A stretch of 21,151 nucleotides of DNA, taken from positions 5,831 through 26,981 of the IMG/VR virus record IMGVR_UViG_3300039106_000288; one strand, 5' to 3'. Below, piece by piece: positions 13,900-20,837 of this stretch. Made by a program: the position numbers and the translations under genes. Source of the stretch: a virus. The stretch's first letter is position 1; each line of letters begins with the position of its first letter. The notes beneath the pieces were generated by a model. The model did not search any database and was not told the DNA's origin. It worked only from the letters and a program-made list of their open reading frames with translations.

Positions 13900-14100
13900 T
13901 CACTCCACTGTTCCGTATTTGCCATTGATGCACACCGACCCTACTACCTGGGTCGGAGTCGATGACATGCCATAAGCACCATAAGCTGAGACTAGCTCAA
14001 CTTTGGCGTTGTTACAAGCTTCTTCGTTTTCGAAGTAAGCTGGTACTACTTGAATCGTACCGGTTACTACGAAGTGTAAAGTTAATAATAATGTATACAT
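13900..14100 (-). CDS. Small exported protein with two cysteines
   Basis: The protein has 66 residues; ATG 14100 has AGGAG with 6-base spacing. A hydrophobic N-terminus (TLLLTLHFVVTGTIQVV) lacks a basic start but resembles the exported small phage proteins that read 'FxNxxxCxxAxxxL ... C'. Here the match is YFENEEACNNAKVEL (C29) and VGSVCI (C57), a likely disulfide in the periplasm. It is the first gene behind promoter copy c, with a 102-base leader containing three hairpins. Its function is unknown. Confidence 0.65.
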   Translation of the reverse strand: MYTLLLTLHFVVTGTIQVVPAYFENEEACNNAKVELVSAYGAYGMSSTPTQVVGSVCINGKYGTVE

Positions 14101-14158
14101 GTAATGCTCCTGGCTTTAAGCCATGTTGGATGACTGCAGATCTTAACGTCTACAGGGG

Positions 14159-14202
14159 GATACTGGAAGTAGTATCGAACTGATACTGGAAGTAGTATCA
14201 GT
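14159..14202 (-). repeat. Tandem leader hairpins built on an 18-base repeat
   Basis: The 18-base unit GATACTGGAAGTAGTATC (plus strand) occurs at 14159-14176 and 14182-14199, the latter extended to a 9-bp stem (14179-14202). Each unit is a 6-bp hairpin with a 6-base loop. A third copy is at 14595-14612. All lie directly downstream of a promoter motif on minus, so they would form the 5' end of the transcript. Confidence 0.85.
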
Positions 14203-14230
14203 TAAAGTATATATGACTGTATTATTTTAG
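14203..14230 (-). promoter_or_regulatory. Phage promoter motif (copy c)
   Basis: The minus strand reads AGTCATATATACTTTA at 14218-14203, with CTAAA 12 bases upstream. It lies 102 bases before the ATG at 14100 and overlaps the 3' end of the upstream minus gene (stop at 14222). Confidence 0.75.
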
Positions 14231-14572
14231 AAACGGATCTAATAGCTTACGACGCAGCTGTTGCTGTACCGGGTCTTTTCGAAGCTGTTCTTTACTGACC
14301 AGTACTTCAGGCGGATCGATAGTAACATCCCGCCAAGCATCTGCAGTCCATCTAGGCACATATACATGACCTGGACGTCCTTTGAACCACATACCAGTAT
14401 GACCGGTATCCAGTATGGTACAGTCATGTAGTGCTTCCGGTATGACATGAGTACGTGCTGCCTGGTACATAGCAGCAGTTGTGCACTTAGGATTAGTCTG
14501 TAAAGGTTTATATGGTTTAGCTTGTACTGATGTAACGACGAGCGCAAGCATCAGTGGTATATATTTAATCAT
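14222..14572 (-). CDS. Small secreted protein
   Basis: The protein has 116 residues. ATG 14572 has AGGAG with 5-base spacing; an earlier in-frame ATG at 14614 starts inside the promoter-leader hairpin, so I reject it. A short signal peptide, MIKYIPLMLALVVTSVQA, precedes KPYKPLQ. The mature part has two cysteines (CTTAAMYQAARTHVIPEALHDC), an aromatic Gly/Pro-rich centre (GHTGMWFKGRPGHVYVPRW) and a basic C-terminus. It is likely periplasmic. The signal peptide end VQA-K matches that of the lytic transglycosylase at 6875. It has its own promoter (14616). The function is unknown. Confidence 0.7.
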   Translation of the reverse strand: MIKYIPLMLALVVTSVQAKPYKPLQTNPKCTTAAMYQAARTHVIPEALHDCTILDTGHTGMWFKGRPGHVYVPRWTADAWRDVTIDPPEVLVSKEQLRKDPVQQQLRRKLLDPFLK

Positions 14573-14594
14573 GAGATCTCCTATGGGTAAAACC

Positions 14595-14612
14595 GATACT
14601 GGAAGTAGTATC
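14595..14612 (-). repeat. Third copy of the 18-base leader hairpin repeat
   Basis: Identical to the units at 14159-14176 and 14182-14199 and in the same place relative to a promoter motif. Confidence 0.85.
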
Positions 14613-14615
14613 ATG

Positions 14616-14643
14616 TAAAGTATGTATGACTATATATGTCTAG
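14616..14643 (-). promoter_or_regulatory. Phage promoter motif (copy d)
   Basis: The minus strand reads AGTCATACATACTTTA at 14631-14616 (one change from the others), with CTAGA 12 bases upstream. It lies 43 bases before the ATG at 14572. Confidence 0.72.
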
Positions 14644-14684
14644 AAACGGTATGATATGTACTCAACCCACATAGGAGCATTAGA

Positions 14685-16814
14685 GTGATACTATTCCAAG
14701 AAGACTGGTCACGTCATCCCAGAGCCATCGTCGATACTCAGACCCCTAACATGTCATTTGTCCGATATGCGGCTCTATTGAGGGAGATGGGCATCCGTAA
14801 CCATGCCTGGCCACTGGCGTTACTGAACCCTGATCTGCAGGGCATAGATCCGTTCAGTACGACGTTATCGGAAGAACAGATGATCATGATAGCCATCGAA
14901 TGTAAAACCAACCCCATGTATTTCATCCGGGAGATCATCCGTGACCCTAAAGGATCCATCTCCAATCCTGTCAAGTTTAGAGCTACACGAGGTATCGGTC
15001 TATACTGGCTGTACTTCAACCATATCACTACAATGCTAACCGTCAACCGTCAGTCCATCAAATCATTCAGTATGTCCGCACTCTATGTATATCTATTAAA
15101 CGTAGCCTGCACCAACACAACACTAGGTCTACTAACCAAAGACAACGTACTACGTACCTCGACATTGACCTCCATCAAAGACATGATTGAGGAACTACCA
15201 TCCTACCTACAACAGTTGACAAAAAATGATATCGCCAACACCGAAGAGATCTCAATCAAATCCATGGGTAACCGGTTAGTTGCACAACTGTCATCTAAAA
15301 GCCCCAAACAGGCCTTGAACGTATCACGTGGGCTATCACAGTCCACTATATGGTGCGATGAGTTAGGATATGTCTCCAACAACGGGATAGCCATTCCTGC
15401 AGCGCTAGCATCCAGTACAGCTGCTATGGCACTAGCTAAAAGTAAAGGTGAGCCCTATGGCATCATCTATACTACTACTGCTGCATCTAAAGATGACCGA
15501 GATGGACGCTATGCGTATAATCTTTCTATCAACTCAGCTGCATACAGTGAGCATTTCCTAGATGTCAAAGACATCACCGAACTAGAGACAGTCATTCGTA
15601 AAAACTCACCCAAAGGTGAATGTCGAATATACATGACGTTCTCGCATCGTCAGCTAGGGTTTACAGATGAATGGTTACGTAAAGTCATGGAGCTGACTGA
15701 ATCTAAAGGAGCTGATGCTGAACGAGACTTTTTGAACATATGGTCCAGTGGTGGCAACTCCTCACCTATCTCTAAAGACATGGCGGAACGCATCAGATCA
15801 TCTGAACACAAAGATCACCATACAGAGATATCATCTCCATATGGGTATGTGACTAGGTGGTTTATACCTGCTGATACCATCGTGCAGAAGATGTCCTCAG
15901 GTACATATATCGCATCCATAGACTCATCTGAGGCAGCTGGAGGTGATGATATCGCACTCATCATACGCGACGTACGGAATGGATCAGTGATAGCTGCCGG
16001 TACATATAACGAGACTAACCTGATTACATTCTCAGAGTGGGTATGTCAGCTGCTGATTAGGTTCCCTACACTGACGATGATTATTGAGCGTCGTAGTACT
16101 GGGGCCATGATCATGGATTACCTGTTACTGATGTTACCATCTCATCAGATAGATCCATTCGCACGTCTATACAACCGAGCTGTACAAGATGCAGATGAGT
16201 ATCCAGAACGTTTCAAAGAGATCACTAAACCTATGTTCACCCGTAGTGCTGATATCTACATCCGGTACAAGAAACTGTTCGGTTTTGCTACATCTGGATC
16301 AGGAGCTACATCACGTACGGAGTTGTATGGAACAACGCTACAAGCTGCTGTTAAAATGACATCTGATGCAGTCCATGATCCTAAAACCATAGATCAGATA
16401 CTGTCATTGGAGATTAAAGGAGGGAGATGTGATCATGCTGATGGTAGTCACGATGACATGGTCATAGCGTGGTTGCTAGGGTACTGGCTGCTATCACTGG
16501 GTAAGAACCTCCATGTGTACGGGATCAGTCCTAAAGATGTATTGTGCGACAACATCACTAATCAAACTTCAGCTGGCACGACACTGGATCAATACGATAC
16601 CATGCAGCAACAGCAGTTGCGTGCTAGTATTGAAACCATCGTAGAACAGATCCGTCAAGAACGTGATGACTATGTCATACAGATCTTAGAAGGACGACTG
16701 AAAGTACTCGCTCGTCAGCTCACTGAACAAGATCGTCAAGTGCTGTCAGTAGACAGTCTAATCGATCGTCTCCGAGAACAACGTAGAGCAGCACAAACTA
16801 GACGATACTGGTAA
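14685..16814 (+). CDS. terL: Terminase large subunit (phiKZ type)
   Basis: The protein has 709 residues and starts at GTG 14685, with AGGAG and 7-base spacing. This is the ATP-driven DNA packaging motor with its headful nuclease. NRQSIKSFSM (121-130) is at the Walker A position but is a degenerate P-loop; STIWCDELGYV (220-230) is Walker B with D225/E226; TTTAAS (263-268) is the coupling motif. The RNase H-like nuclease has D413 (IASIDSSEAAGGDD), E468 (MIIERR) and D590/D591 (GSHDDMVIAWLL). A charged helical tail, about 640-709, ends RRAAQTRRYW. It is the only plus-strand gene between 10774 and the right end, and no small terminase subunit is seen beside it. Confidence 0.92.
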   Translation: MILFQEDWSRHPRAIVDTQTPNMSFVRYAALLREMGIRNHAWPLALLNPDLQGIDPFSTTLSEEQMIMIAIECKTNPMYFIREIIRDPKGSISNPVKFRATRGIGLYWLYFNHITTMLTVNRQSIKSFSMSALYVYLLNVACTNTTLGLLTKDNVLRTSTLTSIKDMIEELPSYLQQLTKNDIANTEEISIKSMGNRLVAQLSSKSPKQALNVSRGLSQSTIWCDELGYVSNNGIAIPAALASSTAAMALAKSKGEPYGIIYTTTAASKDDRDGRYAYNLSINSAAYSEHFLDVKDITELETVIRKNSPKGECRIYMTFSHRQLGFTDEWLRKVMELTESKGADAERDFLNIWSSGGNSSPISKDMAERIRSSEHKDHHTEISSPYGYVTRWFIPADTIVQKMSSGTYIASIDSSEAAGGDDIALIIRDVRNGSVIAAGTYNETNLITFSEWVCQLLIRFPTLTMIIERRSTGAMIMDYLLLMLPSHQIDPFARLYNRAVQDADEYPERFKEITKPMFTRSADIYIRYKKLFGFATSGSGATSRTELYGTTLQAAVKMTSDAVHDPKTIDQILSLEIKGGRCDHADGSHDDMVIAWLLGYWLLSLGKNLHVYGISPKDVLCDNITNQTSAGTTLDQYDTMQQQQLRASIETIVEQIRQERDDYVIQILEGRLKVLARQLTEQDRQVLSVDSLIDRLREQRRAAQTRRYW

Positions 16815-16855
16815 AAAAATAAGACACCTACAGCATCAGTGCTGTAGGTGTCTTA
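16813..16855 (-). terminator. Terminator for the small minus gene, convergent with terL
   Basis: 16820-16835 pairs perfectly with 16840-16855 (16 bp), loop TCAG. On minus the stem is followed by TTTTTTT. The same stem recurs at 17503-17538 with the loop reversed to CTGA. Confidence 0.9.
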
Positions 16856-16863
16856 TGATTACA

Positions 16864-17274
16864 TTAATATCTGATCAGATAGCAACCTGATGCTATCTTA
16901 AGGTCTGATACTAGGGTATCCCAGTCCCCTTGATATTCGTGCTTTTCTATTTGTATATAGTGAGGATACATAGGTATCTCTATCCTCTCTTCACTATATT
17001 CGCTGAGTATCAATTTACTCAGCAGCACTCGATCTACACCGACTGCATATCTAAAGCCCGACGTATCCTGGGTACCGATATGGAACATCGATGTATCTGC
17101 TTTGATTTGTGATATTAGCGTGTTATACTGATGACCACTTTCAAAATCTCTTGGGGAACAGCCAAACCTCTCCATGCCGTCATCAGCATGGAGATTTATA
17201 GCACATTCATTATAAGTGACGTGCTCAATACTATGGCCATTTAAAAGGAACTCTTCATTCAATCCTAATTTCAT
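16864..17274 (-). CDS. Small unknown cytosolic protein
   Basis: The protein has 136 residues. ATG 17274 overlaps the stop of a 31-codon frame upstream (ATGA), with AGGAG nearby (CAGGAGCTATGGT). Sequence is alpha/beta and acidic (NECAINLHADDGMERFGCSPRDFESGHQYNTL and similar), with a beta-rich second half (FRYAVGVDRVLLSKLIL, then IPMYPHYIQIEKHEY). No signal, membrane or catalytic motif is evident. It is expressed from promoter copy e through the 108-base repeated leader and ends at a strong terminator, so it forms an independent unit with the mini-gene. The function is unknown. Confidence 0.7.
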   Translation of the reverse strand: MKLGLNEEFLLNGHSIEHVTYNECAINLHADDGMERFGCSPRDFESGHQYNTLISQIKADTSMFHIGTQDTSGFRYAVGVDRVLLSKLILSEYSEERIEIPMYPHYIQIEKHEYQGDWDTLVSDLKIASGCYLIRY

Positions 17275-17366
17275 ACCATAGCTCCTGTACGATCAGCTTT
17301 CAACTGTTTTAAATACTCAACCCATTCAACACGGTCTTGTTGTTTGTATATATTTATCGTTTTCAT
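17271..17366 (-). CDS. 31-residue mini-gene
   Basis: ATG 17366 has AGGAG with 8-base spacing, directly after the repeated leader. The product, MKTINIYKQQDRVEWVEYLK and then QLKADRTGAMV, is a short charged amphipathic helix. Its TGA overlaps the ATG of the next gene, so it could couple translation of that gene or be a small effector. In the other copy of the leader (10474-10581) this place is taken by the 98-residue gene. Confidence 0.6.
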   Translation of the reverse strand: MKTINIYKQQDRVEWVEYLKQLKADRTGAMV

Positions 17367-17372
17367 GATACC

Positions 17373-17480
17373 AACTCCTGTCCTTTCGGACGTTATATAA
17401 ACTGTAGATCTTAGCGCCTACAGTAACAATACTAGATGTACTGTCAAATAAAGTATATATGACTGAAATGTTTTAGGAAG
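17373..17480 (-). repeat. 108-base leader/promoter repeat, copy 2
   Basis: It differs from 10474-10581 at three positions. Hairpins CTGTAG...CTACAG and GTCC-GAAA-GGAC are preserved, and the promoter motif is at the upstream end on minus. Confidence 0.9.
17449..17476 (-). promoter_or_regulatory. Phage promoter motif (copy e)
   Basis: The minus strand reads AGTCATATATACTTTA at 17464-17449, with CTAAA 12 bases upstream. It lies 82 bases before the ATG at 17366. Confidence 0.75.
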
Positions 17481-17494
17481 GGATATGATACTAG

Positions 17495-17538
17495 TGAAAA
17501 AATAAGACACCTACAGCACTGATGCTGTAGGTGTCTTA
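17495..17538 (-). terminator. Terminator of the short transcription unit from promoter copy f
   Basis: 17503-17518 pairs perfectly with 17523-17538 (16 bp), loop CTGA. On minus it is followed by TTTTTT. The stem is identical to that at 16820-16855. Confidence 0.9.
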
Positions 17539-17664
17539 GCGCCGCATGTTCGCAGCAGGTCAGGAGATACTATCCATGAGGTTAGTTCGGTCAGTACCTA
17601 AGTACTTAGATATACTACTAAGTATATCTAAAGACTCAGATGGATAGAAACCGATACGTGACAT
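17495..17664 (-). ncRNA. Candidate small RNA, or mini-gene without a ribosome site
   Basis: Promoter copy f (17674) and the terminator at 17495-17538 bound a transcript of about 170 bases. It contains the hairpin TTAGATATAC/GTATATCTAA at about 17601-17626. Its start resembles the leader at 14595, but the AGGAG of that leader is CTGAG here. The only frame of note, 17560-17664, would give 34 residues (MSRIGFYPSESLDILSSISK and more) but has no ribosome site, and its ATG lies 10 bases after the promoter core. The frame looks protein-like, so leaderless translation cannot be excluded. A decayed small gene is the third option. Confidence 0.5.
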
Positions 17665-17673
17665 AGTATCAAT

Positions 17674-17701
17674 TAAAGTATATATGACTATAACAGTCTA
17701 G
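17674..17701 (-). promoter_or_regulatory. Phage promoter motif (copy f)
   Basis: The minus strand reads AGTCATATATACTTTA with T in place of C before the A (17689-17674), and CTAGA 12 bases upstream. It points to the short unit 17495-17664. Confidence 0.72.
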
Positions 17702-17714
17702 GAAGGGGACACTG

Positions 17715-17743
17715 CTCTACTGGTCTTTTAAGGGCCAGTAGAG
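17715..17743. other. Hairpin at the end of the virion-protein unit
   Basis: CTCTACTGG (17715-17723) pairs with CCAGTAGAG (17735-17743). No T run follows on minus. It lies between the stop at 17749 and promoter copy f and probably marks the transcript end. Confidence 0.55.
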
Positions 17744-17748
17744 TCAGA

Positions 17749-17994
17749 TCATATGTTTTTATGACGTACCATTAAAGCATGAAAGATAGGTCTGTATGTA
17801 GCCAGGTACTCTACCCATGCACCTGGCAGAGGATCTCCTAAGATGTAGACAGTACCAGATTCAGCCATGACTTGACGCCACCGTACACCGGTGATCCTCA
17901 GAGTCATCCAGTAGATCCTGGTACCGACGTCACCAATAGCGGATACAGACCCATCTGCAGTAGGTATCATCTTCCAGTTGTCTAGTCTCAGCAT
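17749..17994 (-). CDS. Small unknown protein coupled to the virion protein
   Basis: The protein has 81 residues. Its ATG directly follows the stop of the gene upstream (TAAATG), with no clear ribosome site, so coupling is likely. Sequence includes LDNWKMIPTADGSVSAIGDVGTRIYWMTL and SGTVYILGDPLPGAWVEYL, which read as beta strands with many aromatic residues, a composition typical of phage structural proteins. A virion role beside the large virion protein is inferred; no family is recognised. Confidence 0.62.
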   Translation of the reverse strand: MLRLDNWKMIPTADGSVSAIGDVGTRIYWMTLRITGVRWRQVMAESGTVYILGDPLPGAWVEYLATYRPIFHALMVRHKNI

Positions 17995-19668
17995 TTAGTA
18001 CTGCACCAACAGAGCAGTGACGGCTAAATGTAGATCCCCGGTACTGACACGTTTAATCCATCTCAATGTCACCGTACGATGTATGGGTACAGCTTGCTGG
18101 AATGTGATATCGTGATTCCAATCTCCGACTGGTACCTCGGTATACGAACCGCCATACATGACTACCACATGGGTAGGTGTAGGTGGACGTAGCTCACGTT
18201 GCAGGTTCATCAGTGGGAATGACTCATAGTACATGTGCTGCAACCAGTCTGTATATACATCGAATCCAGATGCCAGGTTGATGACTTCAGTGTCTACGCT
18301 GCGTATGAATAGATCACGACCAAATGCAGGACGAGACGGTAGATACTCGTTAGACATCTCCCATGGGCATTTCATATCGCTAGGACGACCATGTAAAGCG
18401 ATGGCTACAAGCTGTGTATGGATGAATGGTTTGAATGCACCTGATACCGCACTGAGGTTTACACTGACTGATATCTGCTGCAGACGTCCGTATCCTTGAG
18501 GCATGAATGATGGAGTGTTGGCTGAGTATACCACGAATGGAGTTACGTCAAAATAGACATTACGATCTAGGTTCAGCATCCACCACTGCAAACGATACCC
18601 GACGATGTCATCTATCCATACTGGGTACCCAAACAGTTTAGTCGTATAAGAGTTGTTAGGGTTTACGGTACGTAGAGTATATGGCTCAGTAACACGGTGT
18701 CCGTTAGCTGATACCCCTGCATATGCGATCTCATTGTTAGACAGCGTATATGACAGTACTAGATCGACTTCTTGACCTACGATGGTTGAGAGGTACTGGT
18801 CGATACCATATAGAGAGAACTTCCCTCCATTGGCAGGCAGCTCCATCTCGTGACCATCTGAGTAGTGTACCACACCAATCACGTTCAGTGCGTTGATTGG
18901 AACGTTTAGTGGGTAATCAATGACATGGTCATTAGTAGATGATAAAAACGGTGTACGCAGTGAGATATGTGTGACGTAGCGCTGTGATACATTCAACGAT
19001 CTAATGAACGCCGTGTTTTCTACTAGCAACTGACGTTTAGATACTACATGCCCTGAGTCTGAATATACGACTACTGTCACGATCTCACCGTCTACTAGCC
19101 CATGAGTGGTGTGACATATCTGCACGGTCTTGATGCTGTAGTTGATATGTGAGTCAATCGCTACGAGTTCTAGTGGCACTGCATCTGAGATGTAGTTGCC
19201 CGTACCGTCATACATCTTACTGATCACAACACCGGTTTTAGACACGTCAGATCCTTTAAAGATCTTACAGTATGATGACATGCTGCCGGCTACTTTGAGA
19301 CGAATGTCGACAGCCATGATGTGAGGCATGACGGAATCATCTACATATACACGGTATGTATCGGCCTGTGTACCAGGACCTACACCGAACAACACGTCAG
19401 TCTCAGTCATCGTAAATGACATACCAGACTGATGGATCTCACGTAGTGTCGGGATCAAAGTCACAGGATCTAGATGGTCTACTACAAATATCGTATATGT
19501 TTCACCATTGAAGTCTGTCACGAAATCCAGTACTTTAGGGACGAACCGCTTAGCAGCTGCTTGTCCCAAATATATATCCTGCATACCCCAGTTACGCCAT
19601 ATGCCCTCAGGGTCGTACTGCGGAACGACCCCGTCGATTCCCGAAGTTATTGGGTTTTGTAAAGTCAT
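17995..19668 (-). CDS. phiKZ-type virion structural protein, present start created after a homing-gene insertion
   Basis: The protein has 557 residues. The motif PEGIWRNWGMQDIYLGQAAA near the N-terminus is one I associate with conserved virion proteins of phiKZ-like phages near the terminase. The rest is beta-rich with no enzyme motif. ATG 19668 has GGAG with 7-base spacing, lying inside the end of the homing endonuclease gene (4-base overlap). The present N-terminus MTLQNPITSGIDGVVPQ repeats SGIDGVV from an 18-codon orphan frame at 20838-20894. The ancestral gene therefore probably began at 20894 and was split, and this copy restores the protein with a new first ten residues. Confidence 0.75.
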   Translation of the reverse strand: MTLQNPITSGIDGVVPQYDPEGIWRNWGMQDIYLGQAAAKRFVPKVLDFVTDFNGETYTIFVVDHLDPVTLIPTLREIHQSGMSFTMTETDVLFGVGPGTQADTYRVYVDDSVMPHIMAVDIRLKVAGSMSSYCKIFKGSDVSKTGVVISKMYDGTGNYISDAVPLELVAIDSHINYSIKTVQICHTTHGLVDGEIVTVVVYSDSGHVVSKRQLLVENTAFIRSLNVSQRYVTHISLRTPFLSSTNDHVIDYPLNVPINALNVIGVVHYSDGHEMELPANGGKFSLYGIDQYLSTIVGQEVDLVLSYTLSNNEIAYAGVSANGHRVTEPYTLRTVNPNNSYTTKLFGYPVWIDDIVGYRLQWWMLNLDRNVYFDVTPFVVYSANTPSFMPQGYGRLQQISVSVNLSAVSGAFKPFIHTQLVAIALHGRPSDMKCPWEMSNEYLPSRPAFGRDLFIRSVDTEVINLASGFDVYTDWLQHMYYESFPLMNLQRELRPPTPTHVVVMYGGSYTEVPVGDWNHDITFQQAVPIHRTVTLRWIKRVSTGDLHLAVTALLVQY

Positions 19669-20786
19669 TGTACATCTCCAGAAATAGGTGGCACGAAGAC
19701 ACCATTGTTTTTAAGGCAGTTATATCGATATTGAGACTTGGATAGATTAAATGCCATGCAGAGCTCTTTTATACTAGCGTAGTAAATTCCATTAACTGTT
19801 ACAGGCCTTGTCATTTTGGCCCTACGTTCAGGGTCTTCCCAAGATAACCTAGAACGCTCTGACATCTTGGCTTTATATGCAGGGTCTTCCCATCTTAATT
19901 TGGTATTCTCCGCCATCTTAGCCTTATATTCAGGATCCAGCCATCTAGATCTAAGGTGACCTGACATCGTATCTTTATATTCGGGATCTTTCCATCTCTC
20001 AGTCAGTTCTTTACTGACTGCCTCGGACTTCATAGCTCTGAATTCAGGGTCTTTCCATTGTTCGATAGCGGCTTGTCTTGAGACCTCCACGTTAGCAGGA
20101 TCTTGCATTCTTTCTTTAGCCCTTTTAATAGTAGCTTCTTTAACATCTGGTCGGTTAGCTACCTCTATTCTTTTAGAGATCTGATGTTCTCTATATGCAG
20201 GGTCCTTCCATAACTCTGCCACAGACTCTCTGGTACGTTCCACTGTAGCAGGATCTCTATTAGCTTCAGTGAGAGCTTTAACTGCCTTCTCTCTATACTC
20301 AGGATCTTTCCATCGGTCAATGGACTTACTGCTTATAGTTGATTTGGTTACATCAGAGTGAGATTTACCTTGAAATGGATTGACATAATCTGGCTTAGAT
20401 GCCGACTCCTTATGCATGTCACTAATCATCTTCTTAGTTTCATCACTGTGTTTCCTACCCAACATAGGCATATGACATACCTGACTAATGTTTAGTAGAT
20501 TAGATCCTTCTTTATAGAGATTTATCAATCCTTTCTCCATTTCAAATGCTAATTCTGGAGTATCTACTTGCAGTACCGTAATATCTATTACGCTGGCTGT
20601 TTTAAAAGACTCGGCTACATTCTTATTCTCATGCTTACCGGTCCTGATTTTGGTAAGGTGGTCCTTTATCCTTTTCTCTATTACAGAGCTAGCACCTATG
20701 TAGATATCTCCGTTCTCGGGATTATGTAACTGATATACCGCAGCTCCGGTCTGGCTAGAGAAATTACCTATTACTTCAATATTCAT
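19665..20786 (-). CDS. GIY-YIG homing endonuclease with NUMOD-type repeats
   Basis: The protein has 373 residues from ATG 20786, which has GGAGT nearby; a start at 20825 lies in a hairpin. AVYQL (16-20) and IYIG (28-31) are the GIY and YIG elements, R39 is the catalytic arginine candidate and E84 (FEMEKGLINLY) the metal-binding glutamate. GRKHSDETKKMIS and GKSHSDVTKSTIS are NUMOD3-like. About ten units of 15-19 residues follow, built on RWKDPEYKAKM, then a NUMOD1-like helix-turn-helix (VNGIYYASIKELCMAFNLS). It should nick or cut a specific site and drive its own spread. It sits between the old and new starts of the virion gene. Its base composition looks more A+T-rich than its neighbours, fitting recent arrival. 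Confidence 0.9.
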   Translation of the reverse strand: MNIEVIGNFSSQTGAAVYQLHNPENGDIYIGASSVIEKRIKDHLTKIRTGKHENKNVAESFKTASVIDITVLQVDTPELAFEMEKGLINLYKEGSNLLNISQVCHMPMLGRKHSDETKKMISDMHKESASKPDYVNPFQGKSHSDVTKSTISSKSIDRWKDPEYREKAVKALTEANRDPATVERTRESVAELWKDPAYREHQISKRIEVANRPDVKEATIKRAKERMQDPANVEVSRQAAIEQWKDPEFRAMKSEAVSKELTERWKDPEYKDTMSGHLRSRWLDPEYKAKMAENTKLRWEDPAYKAKMSERSRLSWEDPERRAKMTRPVTVNGIYYASIKELCMAFNLSKSQYRYNCLKNNGVFVPPISGDVQ

Positions 20787-20837
20787 TATGAACTCCGATT
20801 TGGAATAGCCGATACAGACATGCATCGGCTTGTTAAT

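Noticed and set aside
14239-14547. Second minus frame of 102 codons inside the secreted-protein gene
   Set aside because: It lacks a ribosome site and signal peptide; the overlapping frame at 14222-14572 has both.
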